64,000 nucleotides of DNA, from contig NZ_LR743507.1 in assembly GCF_902712855.1 (NCBI RefSeq), forward strand, positions 3,086,001 to 3,150,000, read 5' to 3'. The DNA comes from Variovorax paradoxus (GTDB lineage: Bacteria; Pseudomonadota; Gammaproteobacteria; Burkholderiales; Burkholderiaceae_C). Under the pieces are notes generated by a model, which saw only the letters and a list, made by a program, of their open reading frames with translations, was not told where the DNA came from and searched no databases. Shown here piece after piece: positions 1 through 8,588 of this stretch; positions within the stretch are counted from its first letter, which is position 1; every line of letters starts with the position of its first letter. Both the position numbers and the translations under genes were made by a program.

Positions 1-1383
1 GACCGCTTCGCATGCGGCATCGAATGCCGGTCGACGCATGGCCAGTGCCGCGCCGACCATGCCGGCCAGCACGTCGCCGGTGCCCGCGGTGGCGAGGCGG
101 GCGTTGCCGGTCAGGTTGACGACCGGAGGCCGATCGGCTTCAGCGCTGGCGATCACCGTGCCTGATCCCTTGAGCACCACTGCGGCGACGAAGCGCGATG
201 CGAGTTGGCGGGCTGCCGACAGCCGGTCGGCCTGCACTTCACCGGCCGTCCGGCCCAGCAGGCGTGCAGCTTCCAGCGGGTGCGGCGTCAGTACCGTCGG
301 CGCACCGCTCTTCCCTCGTGCCGCCAATTGGACTTGGAGCGCCGCATCCGCGGCGATGGCGTTGAGCGCATCGGCGTCGAGCACCAGTGCCGCTGCGGTC
401 GAAAGCACGCGCGGCAGCAGGTCACGCACCGCATCGCCGCCGCCGCAACCGCACACGGCGGTCATGCCCGAGAGGTCCAGTGAACGGGCGTCCCGCAGCA
501 TCAGTTCGGGTTGCGAGACGTCGACCGGCGCCACGCCCGGGTCCAGCAGGCCGACGAATACGCGCCCCGCTCCTGCATGCAGCGCGGCCGAGCCGGCAAG
601 CAGCGCGGCACCGGCCATGCCGGATGCCCCGCCGATCACCGCGACGTCGCCGTAGCTGCCCTTGTGCGACGCGTGCGTTCGGGGCCGCTGCGTGGGCGCG
701 CCGGCGATTCGTGCCGTCGGTTGCTGCGCGTTGGCGAACGCGTCACAGCCGAGGTCGTCGAACCACACCGTGCCCGCCGCATCCCGGCCTTGCGCCGTGA
801 ACAGGCCGGGCTTCAGGCTGAGAAAGGTGATGCATGCGCGGCTCGCTGCCGGTGTGTGATGCGCGTCGTGAAAGAGGGCGCCGGTGTCCGCGTTCAGTCC
901 GGAAGGCACGTCGACGCTGAGCACCGGCAGGGCGGTTCCATTCATCTGCGCGAGCCACTCGGCCATCGTGCCTCCCGGCGGCCGGGACGACCCGATGCCC
1001 AGCAGTGCGTCGATGGCCAGTTCGTAGCTGGAGGGCGGCGCCGAGGCAAAGGTGACCCCCGCATCGCGCGCCCTCTGCAGCGAGGCCTGGGCATCCGGCG
1101 GCAGGCGGGCTTCGTCGCCTGCGAACGTGACGACCGGATGGAAGCCGCGATGTCGCAACCGGGCGGCCGCCTCGAAGCCGTCGCCACCGTTGTTGCCGGG
1201 CCCGCAGGCGACCCAGATGGTCCGCGCGTGGGGCGCGATCGCCATGGCCAGCCGCGCCACCCCGAGGCCGGCGCGCTGCATGAGCGTGTGAGGGGGCAGG
1301 GCGGCTGCAGCGGCCTGCTCGATGCGGCGGGTGGCTGCGATGTCGAACAGATCTGCGGCGGTGGCGGACGTGATGCGGTGCAT
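1..1383 (-). CDS. nnr: Bifunctional NAD(P)HX epimerase / ADP-dependent dehydratase (3' end outside window)
   Basis: This enzyme repairs hydrated NADH and NADPH. The N-terminal YjeF-type domain (about residues 1-215) epimerises NAD(P)HX, and the C-terminal ribokinase-like domain dehydrates the S form using ADP. I read it from the reverse strand: the ATG at 1383 gives MHRITSATAADLF, the motif CGPGNNGGDGF lies at about residues 60-70, and GTGDVLAG, typical of the dehydratase nucleotide site, lies near residue 430. About 461 codons are present and no stop is reached, so the last few tens of residues are missing. It diverges from the membrane protein gene at 1430 with only 46 bp between them. Confidence 0.92.
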   Translation of the reverse strand, partial: MHRITSATAADLFDIAATRRIEQAAAAALPPHTLMQRAGLGVARLAMAIAPHARTIWVACGPGNNGGDGFEAAARLRHRGFHPVVTFAGDEARLPPDAQASLQRARDAGVTFASAPPSSYELAIDALLGIGSSRPPGGTMAEWLAQMNGTALPVLSVDVPSGLNADTGALFHDAHHTPAASRACITFLSLKPGLFTAQGRDAAGTVWFDDLGCDAFANAQQPTARIAGAPTQRPRTHASHKGSYGDVAVIGGASGMAGAALLAGSAALHAGAGRVFVGLLDPGVAPVDVSQPELMLRDARSLDLSGMTAVCGCGGGDAVRDLLPRVLSTAAALVLDADALNAIAADAALQVQLAARGKSGAPTVLTPHPLEAARLLGRTAGEVQADRLSAARQLASRFVAAVVLKGSGTVIASAEADRPPVVNLTGNARLATAGTGDVLAGMVGAALAMRRPAFDAACEAV

Positions 1384-1429
1384 CGATCCATTGTGCCGTC
1401 GTGTCTGCGCGCGTATCTATCATCGGCCG

Positions 1430-1852
1430 ATGACGTTCAAGACCCTCGGCTGGTTGCTGGTGCTGTTTTTCGCGTGGCTCGCCGGCTTCGTCGGCACCGC
1501 CCTCGCGCTGGTTGCCGGCGCGGCCTGGGCCATCGGCTTGCTGGCCGTGGTGTGGGGACTGTTCCTGCTGTCCGTGGCGCTCCGGCGCGTGCCGCTGCGC
1601 GACATTGCGTGGGCACTGGGCGTGGGCTACGGCTTCGGCGTGGTGCGTTGGCTCGACGTGCCGGTGGCCCCCGGTCTGGCAAGCTGGCTGTTGCTGGGCG
1701 CAGACCTGCTATGCCTGCTGTTCTTCGCGCTGATCGCGCCGGCCTTGCTGGCCTTGATTGCCGGCCGCTGGGCGCCGCTGCCCGAGTCAGAGCTGCCGGT
1801 GGAGCGCCCCGCGAGCCCCGACCAGCTGCGCCGTTGGGCTCCTAGAGACTGA
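1430..1852 (+). CDS. Small integral membrane protein of unknown function
   Basis: This 140-residue protein is very hydrophobic, with about four predicted membrane segments (roughly residues 5-25, 28-47, 57-72 and 80-105) and a polar, Pro/Arg-containing tail. I chose the ATG at 1430, which puts the first membrane helix at the N-terminus; an upstream in-frame ATG at 1322 lies inside the divergent nnr gene. The 3' end overlaps the convergent D-amino-acid dehydrogenase gene by 11 bp. I do not recognise the family and assign no function. Confidence 0.7.
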   Translation: MTFKTLGWLLVLFFAWLAGFVGTALALVAGAAWAIGLLAVVWGLFLLSVALRRVPLRDIAWALGVGYGFGVVRWLDVPVAPGLASWLLLGADLLCLLFFALIAPALLALIAGRWAPLPESELPVERPASPDQLRRWAPRD

Positions 1853-3095
1853 GGCGCTCGACGCCGAGGCCTTCGAGGTCGATGCCGGGGTCCTGCCCGG
1901 CGATCAGATCGCCCAGCACGCGCGCGCTGCCGCATGACAGCGCCCATCCGCTCGAGCCGTGGCCGAGGTTGAGCCAGACACCGGGGATGCCGCTGGGGCC
2001 CAGCACCGGAGGGCCGTCCGGCAGCATCGGCCGTGCGCCTTTCCACTGCTGGATGCCGGACTGCAACGTTGCAGCTCCCGGAAACCAGTCGTGCAGCACC
2101 TTGTAGAGCGTCTGGATCGCGGCAGGGCTCATCGTGTCGGGCGACCCGCCGATCTCGGCGCTGCCGGCCACGCGCACGCGCTGCCCCAGGCGAGAGATGG
2201 CGACCTTGTAGCGCTCGTCCATCACCGCACTGCGCGGCGCATTGAGTGGTTCGCGGATCGGCGCGCTGACCGAATGCCCGTAGACGGGCGCCATCGGGAT
2301 GCGAAGGCCCAGCGGCCGCAGCAGTGAGGCAGAAGCCAGGCCGGCGCAGACCACGACGGCGTCGTAGCGCACCGCCTCCGAGCCACTGGCCAGCGTCAGC
2401 GACGTCGGGGCCGCGCGGCTAAGGGGCGCGATGTCGCAGTTGAAATGAAACTGGGCGCCGAACGCTTCGGCTTCCCACTTGAGCAGCAGCGCGAACTGGC
2501 GGCAGTTGGCCACCTCGTCTTCGGGCAGGTGGATGGCGCCCGCCAGCGGCGTGTCGGGGTTGAGCGCCGGCTCGAGCAGGCGGGCCTCGTCGGCGTCGAC
2601 TTCGCGGAAGACGCTCCCGGCCTGGCGCAGCACCTCGAGTCCGGGCTGAACCAGCTTTTTCTCGCGCTTGGAGCGAAGCAGCACCAGGTAGCCGTCGCTG
2701 CGCTCATAGCTGAGTTCGCGCGCCTCGGAAACCTCGTGCAGCCGGGTGCGGCTGTAGAAAGCCAGCCGCTGCATGCGGGCGCGGTTGGCGAGGTAGGTCT
2801 CGAGCTTGCAGGCCTTCTGCCAGCGCGACATCCAGCCGATGTCGCGCGCGTTCAGCGGCCAGCGCAGCTTGATCGCGCCATGCGACGACAGCAGCGAGCG
2901 CAGCACCTTGCCGCGCATGCCGGGCGCGGCCCAGGGCGTCACGTATCCGGGAGCGACCACGCCCGCGTTGGCGAAGCTGGCTTCTTCTGCGGCAGCGCCT
3001 CGGCGCTCGAACACGGTCACTTCATGGCCGTCGGAAACGAGTTCCCAGGCGGTGGTGACGCCGATGATGCCGGCGCCCACGATCGCAATTTTCAT
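1842..3095 (-). CDS. dadA: D-amino acid dehydrogenase small subunit-like FAD oxidoreductase
   Basis: This 417-residue protein is probably a membrane-associated FAD enzyme of the DadA/DAO family, which oxidatively deaminates D-amino acids to 2-oxo acids and passes electrons to the respiratory chain. The dinucleotide-binding motif VGAGIIGVTTAWEL is at residues 6-19, and the C-terminal region has GIPGVWLNLGHGSSGWALS, the typical FAD-contacting end of the family. Length matches E. coli DadA (about 432). No alanine racemase gene lies beside it, so the substrate may not be D-alanine; the gene symbol is by family resemblance only. An amidase follows upstream on the same strand. Confidence 0.85.
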   Translation of the reverse strand: MKIAIVGAGIIGVTTAWELVSDGHEVTVFERRGAAAEEASFANAGVVAPGYVTPWAAPGMRGKVLRSLLSSHGAIKLRWPLNARDIGWMSRWQKACKLETYLANRARMQRLAFYSRTRLHEVSEARELSYERSDGYLVLLRSKREKKLVQPGLEVLRQAGSVFREVDADEARLLEPALNPDTPLAGAIHLPEDEVANCRQFALLLKWEAEAFGAQFHFNCDIAPLSRAAPTSLTLASGSEAVRYDAVVVCAGLASASLLRPLGLRIPMAPVYGHSVSAPIREPLNAPRSAVMDERYKVAISRLGQRVRVAGSAEIGGSPDTMSPAAIQTLYKVLHDWFPGAATLQSGIQQWKGARPMLPDGPPVLGPSGIPGVWLNLGHGSSGWALSCGSARVLGDLIAGQDPGIDLEGLGVERLSL

Positions 3096-3149
3096 TGAAA
3101 GTATCTAGATGGAAGAAGCGGCATGCGCCCGTGAGATGGACGATGAATG

Positions 3150-4475
3150 CTATTGTTTTTGCAGCGAGCGCTCGGTCTGGAGCGCCACCGCCAGCACGGC
3201 GTCGTCGTGCATGGCCGCATGCCACAGCATAAGGCCGACCGGCAGCTCGCCGTCGGCGTGGCAGGGAAGGGAGATGGCGCAGCCGTCGAGCATGTTGACG
3301 ATCGACGGGTTGCGAAGCAGGAGTCCGTTGACACGGAAGAACTCGTCGTCGCGCTCGGCGCCCGGCGCAACGCTGGCGATCGACGGGGCGGTGATCGGCA
3401 CGGTCGGCGAGAGCAGGGCATCGAAACGCGAGATCGCTTCCTCGACCCGGACGATCCAGTCGCGGCGGGCGTTGATCAGGTCGATGTATTCATGCGACTT
3501 CATCGTGGCGCCGCGAATGATGCGCTGGGCCACACGCGGGTCGTAGCCGGCGCCGCTGCGTTCGAGCAGCAGCCGGTGCCAGGCGTGGGACTCGGCTGCC
3601 GAGAAGCCGCCGGTGGCGTTGATGGTTGCGAGTTCGGCCAGTTGGGGAAGCTCGATCTCCTCGATGACGGCTCCGGCAGCCCGCAAGGTCTTCAGCGTCC
3701 GCTCGAAGGCCGTGGAAACCGCGGGCTCGATCCCGTCGAGGAACACGTTGCCGACCACCGCGAGCCGGTAGGCGGCCAGCGGCGCGTTGCCAGCTGTGAC
3801 GCGGCGTGCGGCAAGGATCTCGTGCGCGGTGATGGCGTCTCGTACCGAGCGGGTCATGGCGCAGACGGTGTCCAGCGTGGTCGACAGCGGCAGGGCGCCA
3901 TCAGCGGGCACGAGCCGCGCGGTGCTCTTGAAGCCGACGATGCCGTTCAGGGCAGCGGGAATGCGGATCGAACCGCCGGTGTCTGAGCCCAGGCCGATGA
4001 ACGCGGCGCCCGTGGCGACCGAAATGGCCGCGCCGGACGACGAGCCGCCAGGGATGCGCGGCGTGGCGGTATCGCTCGCGTTCGCCGGCGTGCCGTGGTG
4101 CGGATTGACGCCCACGCCGGAGAAGGCAAATTCGGTCATGTTGGTGCGACCGGTCAGCACGCCGCCTGCAGCTCGAAGCCGGGCGACGGCCGTGGCATCC
4201 GCCTTGGCGGCAGGCGCGTGGGCCAAGACCGCCGAACCGGCGGGCGTCGGCTGGCCTTCGATGTCGAACAAGTCCTTAGCCGTGAATGCGAGGCCGGACA
4301 GACGGCTGTCTGCATGCGAGCGTGCAGCAGCCTGGCGAGCCTCGTCGAACATGGTGCGAATGAAGACCTGGGCGCAGGCGGGCGACTGGGCGATGCCGAT
4401 GGAGTGCTCCATTTCGGTGCTTGCATCGGAGCCACCTGCCAGAAGGGTGAGACGGGTGGCGTGAAGGTCGTTCAT
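3150..4475 (-). CDS. Amidase (amidase signature family)
   Basis: This 441-residue protein is an amidase-signature hydrolase, probably cytosolic, that cleaves a carboxamide to acid and ammonia. The Ser-cisSer-Lys catalytic set is visible: the Lys in FTAKDLFD near residue 70, the serine-rich GGSSSG motif near residue 145, and the nucleophilic Ser in GSDTGGSIRIP near residue 170. No GatB or GatC gene is nearby and the sequence is shorter than GatA, so tRNA amidation is unlikely. The substrate is unknown. It probably shares a transcript with the oxidoreductase downstream, 54 bp away. Confidence 0.88.
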   Translation of the reverse strand: MNDLHATRLTLLAGGSDASTEMEHSIGIAQSPACAQVFIRTMFDEARQAAARSHADSRLSGLAFTAKDLFDIEGQPTPAGSAVLAHAPAAKADATAVARLRAAGGVLTGRTNMTEFAFSGVGVNPHHGTPANASDTATPRIPGGSSSGAAISVATGAAFIGLGSDTGGSIRIPAALNGIVGFKSTARLVPADGALPLSTTLDTVCAMTRSVRDAITAHEILAARRVTAGNAPLAAYRLAVVGNVFLDGIEPAVSTAFERTLKTLRAAGAVIEEIELPQLAELATINATGGFSAAESHAWHRLLLERSGAGYDPRVAQRIIRGATMKSHEYIDLINARRDWIVRVEEAISRFDALLSPTVPITAPSIASVAPGAERDDEFFRVNGLLLRNPSIVNMLDGCAISLPCHADGELPVGLMLWHAAMHDDAVLAVALQTERSLQKQ

Positions 4476-4530
4476 GAGGGCTGCAGGTGCCGCGGGAGCG
4501 GTTCGGGGTTCAGGAAGAGGGGTGCGGCCG

Positions 4531-4539
4531 TGCTATACT
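4531..4539 (+). promoter_or_regulatory. Extended -10 promoter element upstream of rpsB
   Basis: The sequence TGCTATACT gives a TGn extension followed by TATACT at 4534-4539, a near-consensus extended -10. No good -35 is present at 17 bp, which fits an extended -10 promoter. The predicted start near 4546 would give an rpsB leader of about 135 nt. Confidence 0.5.
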
Positions 4540-4682
4540 CTTTGGGTTTCGCTGGCCGAGCGACGGCTTCCGTTGCATCCAGCCAAACACATCCGCAAAC
4601 CGGCCCAATCAAGGTGTTGTGACTCAGTTCAAGAGAGCACAAAACGGGCTGGATTTTAGACCCAACCTTTGGAGTAATTTCA

Positions 4683-5435
4683 ATGTCCACCACCATGCGC
4701 GAAATGCTGGAAGCCGGTGTCCACTTCGGCCACCAAACCCGCTTCTGGAACCCCAAGATGGCTCCGTTCATCTTCGGTCACCGCAACAAGATTCACATCA
4801 TCAACCTGGAAAAGTCGCTTCCGATGTTCCAGGACGCGATGAAGTACGCCAAGCAGCTCACTGCCAACCGCGGCACCATTCTGATGGTCGGCACCAAGCG
4901 CCAGGCTCGCGAAATCGTGGCGACCGAAGCCCGCCGTGCCGGCGTGCCTTTCGTCGACACTCGCTGGCTCGGCGGCATGCTGACCAACTTCAAGACCGTC
5001 AAGACTTCGATCAAGCGCCTCAAGGACATGAAGGCCCAGCAGGAAGCCGGCCTCGACAGCCTGAGCAAGAAAGAGCAGCTCACGTTCACGCGTGAGATCG
5101 AGAAGCTCGAGAAGGACATCGGTGGCATCCAGGACATGACCGCGCTGCCCGATGCCATCTTCGTGATCGACGTGGGCTTCCACAAGATTGCCGTGGCCGA
5201 AGCCAAGAAGCTCGGCATTCCGCTGATCGGCGTGGTGGACTCCAATCACTCGCCCGAGGGCATCGACTACGTGATCCCCGGCAACGACGACTCGTCGAAG
5301 GCTGTGACTCTGTACGCCCGCGGCATCGCCGACGCCATCATCGAAGGCCGCAACAGCGCCACCGGTGACGTGGTCAAGGCCATCGCCGAAGGCAACGACG
5401 AATTCGTCGAAGTCGAAGAAGGCGCTTCGGCCTGA
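4683..5435 (+). CDS. rpsB: 30S ribosomal protein S2
   Basis: Ribosomal protein S2 of the small subunit, 250 residues, the usual length. The N-terminus MSTTMREMLEAGVHFGHQTR and the later DTRWLGGMLTNFKT stretch are classic S2. The start is fixed by GGAG about 8 bases upstream of the ATG at 4683. It heads the translation block, followed by tsf as in most bacteria, with an intrinsic terminator between the two that probably lowers read-through. Confidence 0.98.
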   Translation: MSTTMREMLEAGVHFGHQTRFWNPKMAPFIFGHRNKIHIINLEKSLPMFQDAMKYAKQLTANRGTILMVGTKRQAREIVATEARRAGVPFVDTRWLGGMLTNFKTVKTSIKRLKDMKAQQEAGLDSLSKKEQLTFTREIEKLEKDIGGIQDMTALPDAIFVIDVGFHKIAVAEAKKLGIPLIGVVDSNHSPEGIDYVIPGNDDSSKAVTLYARGIADAIIEGRNSATGDVVKAIAEGNDEFVEVEEGASA

Positions 5436-5458
5436 TTGGCGCGCTCGCGAGCCTGAAG

Positions 5459-5484
5459 AAGGGGCTTTGGTGCCCCTTTTTTTT
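5459..5484 (+). terminator. Intrinsic terminator between rpsB and tsf
   Basis: A 7-bp stem (5459-5465 with 5472-5478) with a 6-base loop is followed by a run of eight T ending at 5484. Because tsf begins 32 bp later, it may act as an attenuator between the two genes. Confidence 0.85.
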
Positions 5485-5516
5485 AACCTGATTTTTGGAT
5501 TTACGGAGATATACAA

Positions 5517-6440
5517 ATGGCTGCAATCACCGCAAGCATGGTCGGCGAACTGCGCGCGAAGACCGACGCGCCCATGATGGAATGCAAGAAGGCCCTGACG
5601 GAGGCTGACGGCAACATGGAAAAGGCCGAAGAGCTGCTGCGCATCAAGCTCGGCAACAAGGCTGGCAAGGCATCGGGCCGCATCACTGCCGAAGGCGTGG
5701 TCACGGCTTTCGTCGACGGCGCGGCCGGCGGCATGATCGAAATCAACTGCGAAACCGACTTCGTCACCAAGAACGACAGCTTCCTGGCCATGGCCAATGC
5801 TGCCGCCATGCTGGTTGCCAAGCACAACCCCGCGGACATCGCTGCGCTCGGCGCGCTGGCGTACGAGCAGGACGGCTTCGGCCCCACGCTCGAGGACGTG
5901 CGCAAGGGTCTGATCGGCAAGATCGGCGAGAACATGAGCTTCCGCCGCTTCAAGCACTTCGCGGGCAACGGCAAGCTGGCTTCGTACTTGCATGGCACGC
6001 GCATCGGCGTGATGGTCGAGTTCGAGGGCGACGACACGTCGGCCAAGGATGTCGCCATGCACATCGCGGCCATGAAGCCGGTCGCCATCCAGGCATCGGA
6101 CGTGCCTGCCGACCTCATCGAGAAGGAGCGCGCCGTTGCCAAGGGCAAGGCAGACGAAGACCGCAAGACTGCCGAAGCCGAAGGCAAGAAGCCCCAGCCG
6201 GACGACATCGTCGCCAAGCGCATCGAAGGCGGCGTGCAGAAGTTCCTCAAGGAAGTCTCGCTGCACAACCAGCCGTTCGTGAAGAACGACAAGCAGACCG
6301 TCGAAGCCATGCTCAAGGCTGCCAACACCTCGATCAAGGGTTTCACCCTGTACGTGGTCGGTGAAGGCATCGAAAAGAAGGTCGACGACTTCGCTGCCGA
6401 AGTGGCCGCGCAGGTCGCCGCCGCCAAGGCTGCAGCCTGA
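5517..6440 (+). CDS. tsf: Translation elongation factor Ts
   Basis: EF-Ts is the guanine nucleotide exchange factor that recycles EF-Tu from its GDP form. The 307-residue product starts with a UBA-like domain (VGELRAKTDAPMMECKKAL, residues 8-26) and carries the EF-Tu contact motif TDFVTKND near residue 80. It is slightly longer than the E. coli protein (283), as is common in betaproteobacteria. GGAG lies upstream of the ATG at 5517. It sits between rpsB and pyrH, the conserved order. Confidence 0.98.
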   Translation: MAAITASMVGELRAKTDAPMMECKKALTEADGNMEKAEELLRIKLGNKAGKASGRITAEGVVTAFVDGAAGGMIEINCETDFVTKNDSFLAMANAAAMLVAKHNPADIAALGALAYEQDGFGPTLEDVRKGLIGKIGENMSFRRFKHFAGNGKLASYLHGTRIGVMVEFEGDDTSAKDVAMHIAAMKPVAIQASDVPADLIEKERAVAKGKADEDRKTAEAEGKKPQPDDIVAKRIEGGVQKFLKEVSLHNQPFVKNDKQTVEAMLKAANTSIKGFTLYVVGEGIEKKVDDFAAEVAAQVAAAKAAA

Positions 6441-6454
6441 TCCTGCAGCCACTC

Positions 6455-6489
6455 AAGCGGCGGTGCGCTCGCGTGTGCCGCCGCTTTTT
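6455..6489 (+). terminator. Intrinsic terminator after tsf
   Basis: A perfect 9-bp GC-rich stem (6455-6463 with 6478-6486) with a 14-base loop is followed by a short T run to 6489. It separates rpsB-tsf from the pyrH transcript. Confidence 0.8.
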
Positions 6490-6536
6490 CACCGCCACGT
6501 TTTACACTCGCCCCCGCCAACCAAAGGAAATTGCCC

Positions 6537-7259
6537 ATGTCTGATGCCCGTCCAGCCCACAAGCGAATCTTGTTGAAGCTGTCGGGAGAGGCACTGATGG
6601 GCGACGACGCGTTCGGCATCAATCGCGCCACCATCGTGCGCATGGTGCAGGAAGTGGCCGAGGTCGTGAACATGGGCGTCGAGGTGGCGGTCGTGATCGG
6701 CGGCGGCAATATCTTCCGCGGCGTTGCTGGCGGCTCGGTCGGCATGGACCGCGCCACGGCTGACTACATGGGCATGCTCGCCACGGTCATGAATTCGCTC
6801 GCCCTGGCCGACGCCATGGACAAGCAGGGCCTCGTGGCCCGAGTGATGTCCGCCATTGCCATCGAGCAGGTGGTCGAACCCTACGTTCGTCCCAAGGCCC
6901 TGCAGTACCTCGAAGAGGGAAAGGTCGTGGTGTTCGCGGCCGGCACCGGCAACCCGTTCTTCACGACAGACACCGCCGCGGCGCTGCGCGGCGCCGAGAT
7001 CGGCGCCGAACTGGTGCTCAAGGCGACCAAGGTCGATGGCGTCTACACCGCCGATCCCAAGACCAACCCCAATGCAACTCGCTATGCCACGCTGACCTTC
7101 GACGAGGCGATCGCGCAGAATCTCGGCATCATGGACGCCACCGCCTTCGCGCTGTGCCGCGACCAGAAGCTGCCGATCAAGGTGTTCTCGATCTTCAAGA
7201 ACGGCGCGCTCAAGCGTGTCGTCATGGGCGAGGACGAGGGCACGCTGGTGCATGCCTAG
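6537..7259 (+). CDS. pyrH: Uridylate kinase (UMP kinase)
   Basis: UMP kinase phosphorylates UMP to UDP with ATP in pyrimidine nucleotide synthesis; the bacterial type is a hexamer of the amino-acid-kinase fold. The 240-residue product has the N-terminal KLSGEALMG motif, the glycine-rich GGGNIFRG near residues 60-67 and TADPKTNPNA near residue 180. I chose the ATG at 6537 because AAAGGA lies 8 bases before it; an in-frame TTG two codons upstream is less likely. It is followed by frr after 12 bp. Confidence 0.97.
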   Translation: MSDARPAHKRILLKLSGEALMGDDAFGINRATIVRMVQEVAEVVNMGVEVAVVIGGGNIFRGVAGGSVGMDRATADYMGMLATVMNSLALADAMDKQGLVARVMSAIAIEQVVEPYVRPKALQYLEEGKVVVFAAGTGNPFFTTDTAAALRGAEIGAELVLKATKVDGVYTADPKTNPNATRYATLTFDEAIAQNLGIMDATAFALCRDQKLPIKVFSIFKNGALKRVVMGEDEGTLVHA

Positions 7260-7271
7260 GAGCCATACAAG

Positions 7272-7832
7272 ATGACCATTGCAGACATTCAGCGCACGAC
7301 CGACGCGAAGATGAACCAATCGCTCGCGGCGTTCCAGAACAACCTCACCAAGATCCGTACCGGTCGCGCCAATTCGGCGCTGCTCGACTCGATCCATGTC
7401 GAGTACTACGGTTCGCAGGTGCCGCTGAGCCAGGTGGCCAACGTGTCGGTGCTCGACTCGCGCACCATCAGCGTCCAGCCTTGGGAAAAGGGCATGGGCG
7501 CCAAGATCGAAAAGGCCATTCGTGAAAGCGACCTGGGCCTGAACCCCGCGTCGATGGGCGACCTGATTCGCGTGCCGCTGCCCGCCATGAGCGAAGAGCG
7601 GCGCAAGGAAATGACCAAGCTGGTCCGCAACGAAGGCGAGAGCGCCAAGATCGCCACGCGCAACCTGCGCCGTGATGCGAACGAAGCGGTCAAGAAGCTC
7701 GTCAAGGAAAAGGCGGCTTCGGAAGACGACCAGAAGCGTGCCGAAGCCGAGATCCAGAAGGTCACAGACCGCCATATCGCGGAAATCGACCGTCTGGTCA
7801 CGGCCAAGGAAGCGGAGATCATGGCCGTTTGA
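7272..7832 (+). CDS. frr: Ribosome recycling factor
   Basis: RRF splits post-termination ribosomes together with EF-G. The 186-residue length is exactly typical, and the sequence shows the hallmark KIRTGRANSALLD near residues 25-37 and the C-terminal helix ending in IDRLVTAKEAEIMAV. It lies 12 bp after pyrH and 8 bp before uppS, so it is translated within the same operon. Confidence 0.98.
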   Translation: MTIADIQRTTDAKMNQSLAAFQNNLTKIRTGRANSALLDSIHVEYYGSQVPLSQVANVSVLDSRTISVQPWEKGMGAKIEKAIRESDLGLNPASMGDLIRVPLPAMSEERRKEMTKLVRNEGESAKIATRNLRRDANEAVKKLVKEKAASEDDQKRAEAEIQKVTDRHIAEIDRLVTAKEAEIMAV

Positions 7833-7840
7833 GGCCTGCC

Positions 7841-8569
7841 ATGGCCTCGTCATCGCCGCGCATTCCCCATCACGTTGCCATCGTCATGGACGGCAACGGC
7901 CGTTGGGCGACGCGGCGGTTCCTGCCCCGCGTGGCAGGGCACAAGCAAGGCGTTGAGTCGCTGCGCCGCTGCGTCAAGGCCTGCGCCGACCGTGGCGTGG
8001 GCGTGCTGACGGTGTTCGCTTTCTCCTCGGAGAACTGGAGCCGTCCCGTCGAGGAAGTCTCCGGTCTCATGGAGTTGATGGTCGGTGCGCTCGCGCGCGA
8101 AGTGCCCAGGCTCAGCCAGGACGGCGTGCGGTTGCATTTCGTCGGCGAACGCGCCGGCCTGTCGCCGAAGATGGTGACGGGCCTGGTCGAGGCCGAAGCC
8201 GCCACAGCGCACAACTCTCGCATGGTGCTGAACGTCTGCTTCAACTATGGTGGACGCTGGGACATCGCGCAGGCAGCCGCCAGGCTGGCTGCGCAAGGCG
8301 AGCCCATTACCGAACTCAGCCTGGATCGCGCGATGGCGCTGGCCCACGTGGCTGACCCGGACCTGTTCATCCGAACGGGCGGCGAGCAGCGGTTGTCGAA
8401 CTTCCTGCTCTGGCAGAGTGCCTACGCCGAGCTTTTCTTCAGCGACAAGCTGTGGCCCGAATTCGACGAGGCAGCACTGGACGAAGCCATCGCCGCTTTC
8501 CAGGGCCGTGAGCGCCGCTTCGGTCAAACCTCTGCCCAGGTCGCAGCCCCCCAAGGGCAGGCAGCCTGA
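7841..8569 (+). CDS. uppS: Undecaprenyl diphosphate synthase (di-trans,poly-cis)
   Basis: This cis-prenyltransferase condenses isopentenyl diphosphate onto farnesyl diphosphate to make the C55 carrier lipid for peptidoglycan and O-antigen. The 242-residue product has the signature motifs HVAIVMDGNGRWAT (residues 10-23), FAFSSENWSRP near residue 70 and DLFIRTGGEQRLSNFL near residue 173. I chose the ATG at 7841; an in-frame TTG at 7829 overlaps the frr stop. With Dxr in the same block the operon supplies both the isoprene precursor pathway and the carrier. Confidence 0.97.
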   Translation: MASSSPRIPHHVAIVMDGNGRWATRRFLPRVAGHKQGVESLRRCVKACADRGVGVLTVFAFSSENWSRPVEEVSGLMELMVGALAREVPRLSQDGVRLHFVGERAGLSPKMVTGLVEAEAATAHNSRMVLNVCFNYGGRWDIAQAAARLAAQGEPITELSLDRAMALAHVADPDLFIRTGGEQRLSNFLLWQSAYAELFFSDKLWPEFDEAALDEAIAAFQGRERRFGQTSAQVAAPQGQAA

Positions 8570-8588
8570 AGGCGACGACACCCCACGC

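Noticed and set aside
4680..6452. A 590-codon - strand frame opposite rpsB and tsf
   Set aside because: It runs through two real genes and the terminator between them and has no similarity to a known family; an effect of codon bias.
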